This document shows, one piece after another, positions 8,998-17,700 of a stretch of 64,000 bases of DNA. The translations under genes and the position numbers were made by a program. The stretch covers positions 806,001 to 870,000 of the forward strand of contig NZ_UFUW01000001.1 in the NCBI RefSeq assembly GCF_900460955.1, written 5' to 3'. Numbering within the stretch: position 1 is the stretch's first letter; every line of letters starts with the position of its first letter. The DNA comes from Cardiobacterium valvarum. Its GTDB lineage: Bacteria; Pseudomonadota; Gammaproteobacteria; Cardiobacteriales; Cardiobacteriaceae. The notes under the pieces are model-generated. The model was not told the DNA's origin, did not search any database, and saw nothing but the letters and a program-made list of their open reading frames with translations.

Positions 8998-10149
8998 ATG
9001 AGTATCGAATTTCAGATTTCCCGAGCCATACTGGATTGGATTGCCGCCCAACAAGTTCCAAAAAAGAATGTAGATATGTTGGCGCAGGAATTGAGCAGAA
9101 CCGAAAAGGAACGTGCACGTTTTCTGCAGGGTTTTATTACCCCAACCCAAGCAGAAAAATTGGCAAAAATGGCAGATATTCCTTTCGGATTTCTATTCTT
9201 GGACAAGCCGCCGCAGCTACAGTCACCTGCCTTGCCTGATTTCCGTACGACACAAGATGCTGTTCCCTTGAGCCGCAATTTTTTTGATACGCTGGCCGAT
9301 ATACAGACAAAGGTGGATTGGTACAGAGAATATTTGGCAAATATCGGCGCATTACCAGAATATCTACCTTTTGTCGGTAAATTTCCTCTGCAAGATAATC
9401 CTTCTGTTGAGGCCGTTATTGCTGATATGCGTTCCACACTTAAAGTGTCAAATGCTGCGGAATGGCGTAATAAAGGCGGCAATGGTAGCTATTTTTCTCA
9501 TTTATACAAGCAACTAGAGTCTGTTGGCATTTTGATTTTTAATAATGGGGTTGTTAAAAACAATAACAATCGTCCATTAGATGTACACGAATTTCGCGGC
9601 TTTGCTATTGCCGATAAGCAAGTCCCAGTTATTTTTGTCAATAATGCGGATGCTAAATCTGCGCAATTGTTTACCTTGCTGCATGAAGCTACCCATATTT
9701 GGATAGGTGAGAGTGCAATTTCCAATCCTTCCCCAAAAGAAGAACAGCAGGCAGAACGATTTTGTAATCGGGTTGCGGCCGAATTTTTGGTGCCTGGTGA
9801 GATGTTGCAGCATGAATGGGGAAAAAATGACGAAGCAGATCGCTTGGACAAGTTGGCAAGTTATTTCTGCGTTAGTAAACAGGTAATTGCAATTAAGGCA
9901 GTACAATTGGGCTTGATGTCTCCGTCCGGATGGCTTGAATTGCGTGAGGCGGAGCTACGTGACAAACGGGAAAATAGTGGCGGAGGAGGTAATTTTTATC
10001 GTGTGCTGCCCGTCCGTAACAGCAAAAGACTTACTGATGCCGTTGTCTGTGCAGCTATGAATAATCAGTTGCTGCTACGTGATGCCGGGCATTTGCTCAA
10101 TATTCAGCCTGCTACGGTATTGTCATTGTACCGCGAAGGGAGTCACTGA
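8998..10149 (+). CDS. ImmA/IrrE family metallo-endopeptidase
   Basis: This is a 383-residue protein with an N-terminal XRE-like helical region (residues 1-75, ending ADIPFGFLFLDKPP, as in many ImmA/IrrE proteins) and a central zinc peptidase motif, LLHEATHIWIG, near residues 226-236 (HExxH). The downstream ERFCNRVAAEFLVPGE string carries the third-ligand region typical of the family. Its C-terminal 70 residues are extra to the peptidase domain. It overlaps the next gene by one base (TGATG), so the two are translationally coupled. Codon use is AT-rich compared with the flanks, a sign of transfer. In comparable pairs the protease acts with a DUF4411 partner as antitoxin or regulator; that role is inferred. 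Confidence 0.88.
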   Translation: MSIEFQISRAILDWIAAQQVPKKNVDMLAQELSRTEKERARFLQGFITPTQAEKLAKMADIPFGFLFLDKPPQLQSPALPDFRTTQDAVPLSRNFFDTLADIQTKVDWYREYLANIGALPEYLPFVGKFPLQDNPSVEAVIADMRSTLKVSNAAEWRNKGGNGSYFSHLYKQLESVGILIFNNGVVKNNNNRPLDVHEFRGFAIADKQVPVIFVNNADAKSAQLFTLLHEATHIWIGESAISNPSPKEEQQAERFCNRVAAEFLVPGEMLQHEWGKNDEADRLDKLASYFCVSKQVIAIKAVQLGLMSPSGWLELREAELRDKRENSGGGGNFYRVLPVRNSKRLTDAVVCAAMNNQLLLRDAGHLLNIQPATVLSLYREGSH

Positions 10150-10652
10150 TGCCCAAATATGTATTGGATAGCAATATTTTTATTCAATCGGCTAATCGAG
10201 AATACAGATTTTCTTTTTGCAGTGGTTTTTGGGATTTGTTGCAAGACTTGTACCAAAATGATGTTATATGCAGTATTAAAACGGTTAAAAGAGAATTGAC
10301 TCAAAGAAATGATGATTTGAGCGATTGGGTGAAAAATAAGCTACCAGATGACTTCTTTCATGATGAGAAAATTGCCGGAGCTGAATATGGTCATTTGATG
10401 CAATGGGCTTATAGCAATCCGCAATTTTATAATAATGCCAAACGAGTATTTGCCAATAAAGACAGGGCTGATGCTTGGCTGGTTGTTTATGCCGCCAAGC
10501 AGGGAATGACAGTTGTTACGCATGAGGTGCTGGAACCCTACATTAAAAAGGCTATCAAGATTCCCAATGCGGCGCAGCATTTAAGTGTACCTTGTGTGCA
10601 TATTTATGATTTTTTGGAAAAGGTCGCCAAAGGTAATTTTGAGCGGAAATGA
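10149..10652 (+). CDS. DUF4411 family PIN-like protein, putative toxin
   Basis: This is a 167-residue product, MPKYVLDSNIFIQSANREY. The N-terminal YVLDSN carries the first conserved PIN aspartate. A second acid lies in VKRELTQR, a third in KDRADAWLVVYAA, and a serine/threonine-rich strand VVTHEV follows. These are the expected landmarks of PIN-domain RNases and match DUF4411. The size is typical. Its start overlaps the stop of the ImmA/IrrE gene by one base. Toxicity is inferred from the family and the two-gene arrangement; nothing in the sequence proves it. The gene is AT-rich, like its partner. Confidence 0.85.
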   Translation: MPKYVLDSNIFIQSANREYRFSFCSGFWDLLQDLYQNDVICSIKTVKRELTQRNDDLSDWVKNKLPDDFFHDEKIAGAEYGHLMQWAYSNPQFYNNAKRVFANKDRADAWLVVYAAKQGMTVVTHEVLEPYIKKAIKIPNAAQHLSVPCVHIYDFLEKVAKGNFERK

Positions 10653-10677
10653 CGATGAAGCGGCAGATTGTTCTGGC

Positions 10678-10758
10678 GCTGTGTTTTATCCCACTTGGCG
10701 GGGTTCAGTGTTTATCTCGCTTGGCAGGGCCAGTGTTTTGTCCCGCTTGGCGCTACGC
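10678..10758. repeat. Three inverted-orientation copies of the dispersed 25-bp module
   Basis: Read on the minus strand, three modules occur in a row (GCCAAGCGGGACAAAACACTG, shortened here, then GCCAAGCGAGATAAACACTG, then GCCAAGTGGGATAAAACAC), spaced 25-28 bp apart. They lie just after the DUF4411 stop and mark the right edge of the AT-rich island. Confidence 0.8.
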
Positions 10759-10815
10759 AAAAAAATGGTGGGCGTTATACCCACCTTGGTGAAAGTCCAT
10801 CATTTCTCCCCTTGA

Positions 10816-11172
10816 TCAGTTGGCTGTTTTTACTGCCGCCGTCAGACGGATTTCCACCTTCCAGCGCGGGTCGGCAAGCTTGGCCTGCACGCAGACGCGT
10901 GCCGGGGCACGACCGGGGGCAGTCCAGGCATCCCATTCGCGGTTCATGGTGTCGTAGTCAGTGAAATCGGCGAGGTAGATGGTCGCTTCCAGGATATGCG
11001 CTTTGTCGGAGCTTGTGCGGGCCAGCAGGGCGTCAATTTGCGCAAGTACGCTGCGGGTTTGCGCGGCAGCGTCAGCTTTCGCGTCTTCGGGTACCTGGCC
11101 ACCGAGATAAATGATGCCGTTATGGATAGTCGCATCGCTGTAACGCTTTTCGGGGTCGATGTAGGTAATCAT
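10816..11172 (-). CDS. RidA family protein (enamine/imine deaminase superfamily)
   Basis: This is a 118-residue protein, MITYIDPEKRYSDATIHNG. RidA/YjgF-type signatures are visible: IYLGGQVPEDAKADAAAQTRSVLAQIDALLA, then DFTDYDTMNREWDAW, and the C-terminal PARVCVQAKLADPRWKVEIRLTAA. The conserved arginine that binds the substrate carboxylate in active RidA is present (PARVCVQ). Family members hydrolyse reactive enamines from PLP enzymes. A TTG two codons upstream is possible, but the ATG at 11172 has AAGGA at good spacing. It lies 9 bp after hemE on the same strand, probably in one transcript. Confidence 0.87.
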   Translation of the reverse strand: MITYIDPEKRYSDATIHNGIIYLGGQVPEDAKADAAAQTRSVLAQIDALLARTSSDKAHILEATIYLADFTDYDTMNREWDAWTAPGRAPARVCVQAKLADPRWKVEIRLTAAVKTAN

Positions 11173-11181
11173 GCACAATCC

Positions 11182-12222
11182 TTATTTGTGATACGGCGGA
11201 CTGTATTTATGCACCGCTTCAATCATCGCCGCTGCATGTTCCGGTGGGATGTCCGGGGTGATGCCGTGGCCGAGGTTGAAGATGTGGCGGTGGCCGTAGC
11301 CGTAGTCGGCGAGCACGCGGCGCACTTCGTTTTCGATAACGGCGGGCTCGGCGCGCAGGATGGCGGGATCAAGGTTGCCTTGCAGCGCGATGTTATCGCC
11401 AAGGATGGTGCGGGCAGTACCTAATGATGCCGTCCAATCCAGGCCGATGACTGCCGCGCCGCTGTCTTTCATCATCGGCAGCCATTGCCCACCGCCTTTG
11501 GTGAAGAGGATGAGCGGGGCTCTGTCGCCGATGGCGGTGATGATGCGCTGCATGTAGGCCAGTGAGTAGTCGCGATACGCCGGCCAGGCGAGAACGCCGC
11601 CCCAGGTGTCGAATAGCATGACCGCCTGTGCGCCCGCTTCAATTTGCGCGGTCAGATAAGCGGTGACGGCGGTGGCGAGTTTGTCGAGCAACTGGTGCAG
11701 GGTGCGCGGTTCGCGGTAGAGCATCGCTTTGGCGCGGGCGAAATCACGGCTGGATCCGCCTTCAATCATGTAGGTGGCGAGTGTCCACGGGCTGCCGCTG
11801 AAACCGATGAGCGGCACACGCCCGTCCAGCTCGCGGCGGATGAGGCGCACGGCATCCATGACGTAGCGGAGTTCTCGTTCCATGTCGGGAATGCCGAGCG
11901 CGGCCACGTCAGCAGCACTTTCGATGGGGTGGTTGAAAGTCGGCCCCTCGCCGGGGATGAAATTCAGGCCGAGCCCCATCGCATCAGGAATGGTGAGAAT
12001 GTCGGAAAAAAGAATGGCGGCGTCGAGGCGGAAGCGTTCCAGCGGTTGCAGTGTCACTTCACAGGCGAGTTCCGGTGTCTGGCACATCGTCATGAAATCA
12101 CCGGCCTGCTCGCGCATGGCGCGGTATTCGGGCAGGTAACGCCCGGCCTGGCGCATCATCCAGACGGGGGTGCGGGGGACAGGTTCGCCTCTGAGGACGC
12201 GGAGCAACAGGTCGTTTTGCAT
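11182..12222 (-). CDS. hemE: Uroporphyrinogen decarboxylase
   Basis: HemE decarboxylates the four acetate groups of uroporphyrinogen III to give coproporphyrinogen III in haem synthesis. The 346-residue sequence has both family signatures: [18 protein letters not shown] near residue 18 and [17 protein letters not shown] near residue 138. The catalytic aspartate lies in [17 protein letters not shown]. The C terminus [25 protein letters not shown] is canonical. Length is normal. The ATG at 12222 is preceded by AAGGAAAA. ridA follows after 9 bp. Confidence 0.97.
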   Translation of the reverse strand: MQNDLLLRVLRGEPVPRTPVWMMRQAGRYLPEYRAMREQAGDFMTMCQTPELACEVTLQPLERFRLDAAILFSDILTIPDAMGLGLNFIPGEGPTFNHPIESAADVAALGIPDMERELRYVMDAVRLIRRELDGRVPLIGFSGSPWTLATYMIEGGSSRDFARAKAMLYREPRTLHQLLDKLATAVTAYLTAQIEAGAQAVMLFDTWGGVLAWPAYRDYSLAYMQRIITAIGDRAPLILFTKGGGQWLPMMKDSGAAVIGLDWTASLGTARTILGDNIALQGNLDPAILRAEPAVIENEVRRVLADYGYGHRHIFNLGHGITPDIPPEHAAAMIEAVHKYSPPYHK

Positions 12223-12386
12223 GATTTTTCCTTACTATGGACAGACGGCAACATTGTATAGCGTGCCCTTGGTGCTGGCTATTGGCGCGGGCAGACAGCG
12301 GATGCGGGCAGCAGTCAGGTTTGGAAAGGGCGGCAGCTTGTGGCTATAGTGCGACCCACTAATTTGTATCACAGGAGCAACAACAC

Positions 12387-12650
12387 ATGACTATCCATCT
12401 CAACCAGAACCTGCTGTACATGATTGCCATCGGCTTCATCATCGGCCTGATTGCCCGCGCGCTGATGCCGGGGCGTGACAACCTCGGCTGCGTATTGACG
12501 ACAGGTCTCGGCATCGCCGGCGCCGTTGCTGCCGGGTTGATTGGACGCGAACTCGGCTTGTACCGCCTCGGCCAACCGGCAGGATTCATCGCCTCCGTCC
12601 TCGGCGCCATCCTGATACTCGCCCTCTTGCGCCTGGTATCAAACCGATGA
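12387..12650 (+). CDS. GlsB/YeaQ/YmgE family small membrane protein
   Basis: This is an 87-residue protein with three hydrophobic segments (LLYMIAIGFIIGLIARALM, LTTGLGIAGAVAAGLIG, FIASVLGAILILALLRLV) and glycine spacing typical of the transglycosylase-associated/YeaQ family. It resides in the inner membrane and is stress-linked in other species; the precise role is unknown. AGGAG lies 11 bp before the ATG. Its stop overlaps the dapF start as ATGA, so the two are translationally coupled. Confidence 0.85.
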   Translation: MTIHLNQNLLYMIAIGFIIGLIARALMPGRDNLGCVLTTGLGIAGAVAAGLIGRELGLYRLGQPAGFIASVLGAILILALLRLVSNR

Positions 12651-13471
12651 GTATCCGCACTTTCAGCAAAATGCACGGCCTCGGTAACGACTTCATCGTC
12701 CTCAACGCCCTGCACGAGACCTTCGACTGGCCGCGCGAAAAAATCCTCGCGCTGGCTGACCGCCATAGCGGCATCGGCTTCGACCAACTGCTGATCATCG
12801 AAGCCGCGCCCGATGCCGCGCATGACTTCGCCTACCGCATCTACAACGCCGACGGCGGCGAAGTCGAACACTGCGGCAACGGCGCGCGCTGCTTCGGCAA
12901 ATACCTGCACGACCACGGCTTGCACCCGCTTGACCGCCCTGTCCGCGTCGCCGTCAAGCGCGGCAGCATCACCATCGCCCGCGACGGTGGCGACAACTAC
13001 CGCGTTGACATGGGCGTGCCGGATTTCACCCCGTTCACCGCCGCGCAGAGCGATTGCCTCTATCAGCCCGTCAACGTCGCAGGAGTGAACCTGCAACTCG
13101 GCATCGTCAGCATGGGCAACCCGCATGCTGTTTGCGTTGTGGACGACGTTACGACCGCGCCCGTTGCTGCCGTCGGCGCCGCGCTGCAAACCCATCCCCT
13201 CTTCCCCGCCGCTGTCAACGTCGGCTTCATGCAAATCGACGACCGCCGCCACATCCGCCTGCGCGTGTACGAACGCGGTGCGGGCGAAACCCAAGCTTGC
13301 GGCACCGGTGCCTGCGCGGCTGTCGCCGTTGGTATCAAGCGCGGCCTGCTGGATTGCGACGTGACCGTCCGCCTCACGCGCGGCGAACTGCGCATCACCT
13401 GGCCGGATGATAACGCCCAACTCATCATGAGCGGCCCCGCCGCCACCGTCTACCACGGCGAACTCGCATGA
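12647..13471 (+). CDS. dapF: Diaminopimelate epimerase
   Basis: DapF converts LL- to meso-diaminopimelate for lysine and peptidoglycan synthesis. This 274-residue protein starts [19 protein letters not shown]. The first catalytic cysteine lies in [17 protein letters not shown] near residue 76 and the second in [17 protein letters not shown] near residue 222. [13 protein letters not shown] is also characteristic. Both ends overlap neighbours by four bases (ATGA): upstream with the GlsB-like gene and downstream with xerC. dapF-xerC linkage is common in gammaproteobacteria. Confidence 0.97.
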   Translation: MSIRTFSKMHGLGNDFIVLNALHETFDWPREKILALADRHSGIGFDQLLIIEAAPDAAHDFAYRIYNADGGEVEHCGNGARCFGKYLHDHGLHPLDRPVRVAVKRGSITIARDGGDNYRVDMGVPDFTPFTAAQSDCLYQPVNVAGVNLQLGIVSMGNPHAVCVVDDVTTAPVAAVGAALQTHPLFPAAVNVGFMQIDDRRHIRLRVYERGAGETQACGTGACAAVAVGIKRGLLDCDVTVRLTRGELRITWPDDNAQLIMSGPAATVYHGELA

Positions 13472-14358
13472 GCGATCTTGACGACTACCTCGCCTACCTG
13501 CGCTACGAACGCGCCGCCGCCGCGCAGACTATCGCCACCTACCGCCGCCTGCTTGCCCAATTCGCCGCCGCCTTCCCGGAAGAAAACCTGCGCGCGCTGG
13601 ACGTGCAAACCCTGAAAGACTACCTCCTCGTCCTCACCAAAGAGCGCAAATACAGCGCTGCCACCCTGAACCAGCACCGCGCCGCCCTGCGCGGCTACTA
13701 CGGCTGGCTGCACCGCCAGCGCGGCCTCGCCGCTGATCCCAGCGCCCACCTCAAACTGCCGCGCAAAAGCAAACGTCCATTACCGGAAGTCCTCACCCCC
13801 GAACAAATTACCGCCCTGCTTACGCCGCCGGAAGACAGCGACCCGCTCAAACTGCGTGACCACGCCATCCTCGAACTCTTCTACTCGGCCGGACTGCGCC
13901 TCGCCGAACTCGCCGCGCTGAACGCAGACCTGCCCGAAACAAACGGCCACACCATCGTGCGCGGCAAAGGCGGTGTCGAACGCCTCGTCTTCATCGGCAG
14001 CAAAGCGCGGGAGGCGCTGGCGCGCTGGCGCGCAGTGCGCGGAAGCCTGCAAAAAAAGCCGGAAGAAACCGCGCTCTTTCTCAACAAAAACGGCACCCGC
14101 ATCAGCGAACGCGGCATTGCCTTGCGCCTCAAAGCCTACGCCTACGACAAAATCCACCTCAACATCCATCCGCATACCCTGCGCCACACCTTCGCCACCC
14201 ATATCCTGCAATCCTCTGGCGACATCCGCAGCGTGCAAGAACTGCTTGGACACAAAAACCTCGCCACCACGCAAATCTACACCCATCTTGATGAACAGTT
14301 CCTCATAAAAGACTACGACGCCCACCATCCGCGCGCGAAGAAAAAAACGGCAAAATAA
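13468..14358 (+). CDS. xerC: Tyrosine recombinase XerC
   Basis: XerC acts with XerD at dif to resolve chromosome dimers. The 296-residue sequence has an N-terminal SAM-like core-binding domain (residues 1-85, [21 protein letters not shown]) and a C-terminal catalytic domain. Catalytic residues are visible: arginine in [15 protein letters not shown], lysine in [23 protein letters not shown] (HxxR), histidine in [11 protein letters not shown], and the nucleophile tyrosine in TQIYTHLD. It overlaps dapF by ATGA. The C-terminal tail is lysine-rich (RAKKKTAK). Confidence 0.95.
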   Translation: MSDLDDYLAYLRYERAAAAQTIATYRRLLAQFAAAFPEENLRALDVQTLKDYLLVLTKERKYSAATLNQHRAALRGYYGWLHRQRGLAADPSAHLKLPRKSKRPLPEVLTPEQITALLTPPEDSDPLKLRDHAILELFYSAGLRLAELAALNADLPETNGHTIVRGKGGVERLVFIGSKAREALARWRAVRGSLQKKPEETALFLNKNGTRISERGIALRLKAYAYDKIHLNIHPHTLRHTFATHILQSSGDIRSVQELLGHKNLATTQIYTHLDEQFLIKDYDAHHPRAKKKTAK

Positions 14359-14671
14359 CGCCCCTCTTCCTGCCAGCCATCTACCACAACGGATACAGCG
14401 GCAAAGAAAACAAAGAAAAAGCGCGCGAATACTTCGGCATGGCGGTACTACAAAAGCTGGAGGCGGGTGGCGACGCCCCGCCGGCCTGAACACAGGAACC
14501 GCTAAGCGGCGTCAATACCGGGCCCGCCAGGCGGCGTCAATACCGGGCCCGCTAGGCGGCGTCAATGCTGGGTCCGCCAATCGGCGTCAATACCGGGCCT
14601 GTCAAGCGGCATCGATGCTGGGCCCGCCAAGCGGCGGGATTGTGGGTGTCTCGTGCGCGAATGATGCTGCC
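14359..14671. repeat. Six-unit exact 25-bp tandem array between xerC and the adhesin gene
   Basis: The stretch 14501-14650 holds six units at exactly 25-bp spacing (starts at 14501, 14526, 14551, 14576, 14601 and 14626). The consensus is GYYARGCGGCGTCAATACCG followed by GGCCC. It is the same module family as elsewhere, with GTCAAT in place of GTAAAT. The preceding 140 bp (14359-14500) hold no gene I can support. Confidence 0.85.
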
Positions 14672-14702
14672 AAAAAAAACGCCTGCCGGTGTGATGGCAG
14701 GC
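14672..14702 (-). terminator. Rho-independent terminator of the adhesin gene
   Basis: On the minus strand GCCTGCC-ATCACACC-GGCAGGC (7-bp stem) is followed by GTTTTTTTT. It lies 24 bp after the adhesin stop. Confidence 0.88.
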
Positions 14703-14725
14703 GGTCAGTCGGTGTGCGCTATTGC

Positions 14726-17700
14726 TTAGATGACGATGCCGCTATGGTGCCCCTCTTCCGGCAGGTGCTGGTTCACGTTTCCGTGGTAAGCGCTCTCGTG
14801 ATATTCCTGCGGGCCACGGAGTTCGACATGGCTCAGGATGTCTTTGTCACTGAGTGGCTTACCGCCTTTTGAGGTGATATCCACGCTGTGGCTATTACCC
14901 GCGCTGTCAGTAACGTTTACTTGTGTGCCGCCGCGCTCATGCGAAACGGATACTCGCGCACCTTTCATGTGTTCGCCGGCAAAGACAAGGCGGTCACCTT
15001 CGGCGATGTTGAAATCAGTGATGCGGTCACCGCTGCTGCGGCCATCAAGCAGGAAGGCGAAGGTATCGGCACCTTTTCCACCGCTCAACAGGTGATTGCC
15101 ATGCGCAGTGATGAAAGTTTCCGCTGCGTCGCTACCCTGTATGCCGTGCGCGCCGCTGTGTGCCCGGGCTTGCGACAGCAAGCTGCTGCTGTGTTCACCG
15201 AGGTAGTTCAGCATGGCTTCGCTTTCAAGGTTGAGCAGGCCGCTGAGGTTAGCATGATGCAGTTCTTCACCAAGCAGCAGATTGTGCCCTGCGCTACCAC
15301 TGTGCTGCTCTGCCCCACTCTGGTCGTGGTGCGCGCTTTGGGCATCGGTCGCATCATCACGCTGGATGGGAGTCTGTTTTGGTGCATGCAGGTTGCCGCT
15401 TGCCGAGTCGGCATCAATGATTTCCGTGGTCACGCTGCTATTGCCGATGTTGGCGCTGACGATTTTACCTTCGGCATGTTTGGTTGGGGAATCCGGCATT
15501 TTGCCCAGGTTATTGATGCGTTCGGTCAGCGATTCCATGTTTTGCGGCAGCACGTTGTACGGGTTACCATCCTGCTCCGGATGCTTTTCATGCTCTGACG
15601 GCGGCAGCGGGTTTTCCTGCTTGTCACTGGTAATGTAAACCCAGCCAGCGTTACGTTCACGCGCCAGTTTCAGCACCTGGTCATACTGCTCCGGCGGCAC
15701 GTCATGAATCATGTGATAGATGCGCGATGCGTTTTTCGGATCGTTTTCAAAGGCGGATTTTGGTTTTTCGTAGCCGTTGATGTATTGGTTCGCGCCAACT
15801 TCGGTAGTGACGAAGATGTCGGCATAGGGGGCGATGTCATCAGTGATGTGTGTCCCCGGGTTGGCAATGACGGTTTTGTTGCCGGCTTTGCTTTTCACGT
15901 AGCGGTAGAGTTCCGCCATATATGCGGTCGAACCGTTACTTTGCGAGTCGATTTCATCAAAGAAAAATCCGTGGATTTTGTCTTTACCGTAATATTTAAG
16001 GTATTTGTCCACTTCGGCTTTGACTTCTTCAATCGGCCTGCTCTGGTAGATGGTGCGGATATAGCCGATATTTTTGATGCCTGCCGCGATGTTGTCATCA
16101 ACGAGTTTGCTGTAATTGGGATCAGTTTTTTCGCCTGCGCCGCTTGCCGGATTGATGATGGTGTAGGGGATTTTGCCGCCGCCCAGTTTGTGCACGGTGT
16201 CCCAATAGGTATCTTTTTCCCAGGCTCCGGTCGGATATTTGTAGGCAGGGATAATCTGCGATTGTGCCGTCACGCTGCCGCTGAACGGTGGCACGTCGCG
16301 CGGCTGGATATTCCCAACGACGGCATTGTGGATTTCCAGAGTATATTTTTCATTACCTTCCGCTTTGCCGTCAGCCACGGTATCCACAGTGAATTCCCGA
16401 CTGGTCTGTCCTTTCGGAATGACTACCCGCTTCAAACCATAGGTCACTTTGGCATCGCTGGCGTCGGTTGTGCCATGCACTATACGGACGTCCACGCTCA
16501 CGTCTTCATCTGCGGGTTTGTCCAGCGTAAGCTTGTATTTCGCCTGCTGCCCTTCGGTTACGCTGCTGACTCCGCTTAGTGACACGCGCGGCGCATTTGC
16601 GGCAGGTGGCGGGAAGAGATTGCTGTGGTTGCTGCTGTTTTCCGGAACAACAGCAGGCGAAAGGTCACTGATGGGTTTTTCTTTGTGTCCGGCCTTGTCT
16701 GTATAAGCTGCTTCCACCCGCATCTGCATGCCTTGTTGCGCTGCCGTAAGCTGGAAGGTTTGCCCATTCGCACCATTAATCGGTTTGTCATTACCAAACC
16801 ACTGATAGGTCACGCCATTTTCTGGTACGCCATCGCGGTCACTGACTTCCGCTGTCAGGGTGTTGCCCACTTTGGCTTCCCCTTTGATGGCGACACTGCC
16901 GGCATGGTTTCCACTGCCTGGAGGATTGGCAATATCCCGGGCGGGACTGATCGGGTTTTCATCATGGTTGGCGTTGTCTTTGTAGGTCGCCTGCACGCTG
17001 ATTTTGTGACCGGCATCGTCTTTGCTCAGGGTGTAAGTCTTGCCCGTCGCCTTGTCAATAGGCTTGCCGTCACGCAGCCATTGATATTGCACACCGTTAT
17101 CCGGCACACCATCACCGTCAGTTACAGTAGCGGTAAGGGTAGAACCGACTTTGGCATCACCCGCAATGGCCACAGTACCTTGCTGGTTTGCCGGCGGCTG
17201 CCCGTTGTCATAACCCGCATTCAGGGTAGCGCTCGATCCTTCCGCGTATTCGGAATCATTGTGTGCCGTGACGGGGCTGCCGTCTTTTAAGGCTTTGCCA
17301 CCAAGAGTGACGGTGCCGCTGTTCTCATCAAGTGTCACGTGGTCACGTGGCAAATCGGTACTGCTCCATTTACCATTATCGTTACGGGTTACAGTCAGGG
17401 TCTGTTCATTATTGTTTTCATCACGATAACTGACAGTCAATTTCTTGATGCCGTCCTGCAAAGGCTTGACAACAACACTGCCCTGCTCACTTCCTGCCGT
17501 CAGGGATGGGGCCGGCGGCGGATCATTGTCAGAGATGGTCGTTTCTACTGTCGTGGCCTTATTTTTTGCGCCGCTAACACTGTCCACGCCGACATTGAAA
17601 GTACGATTCGGCTGATAACTGTTGTTGTTCAGGGCCTGAACGTCAAAAGTCGCACTCTGCGAGCCCTTCGGGATAGTGATAGTACGGGTTTCCGTTTTGA

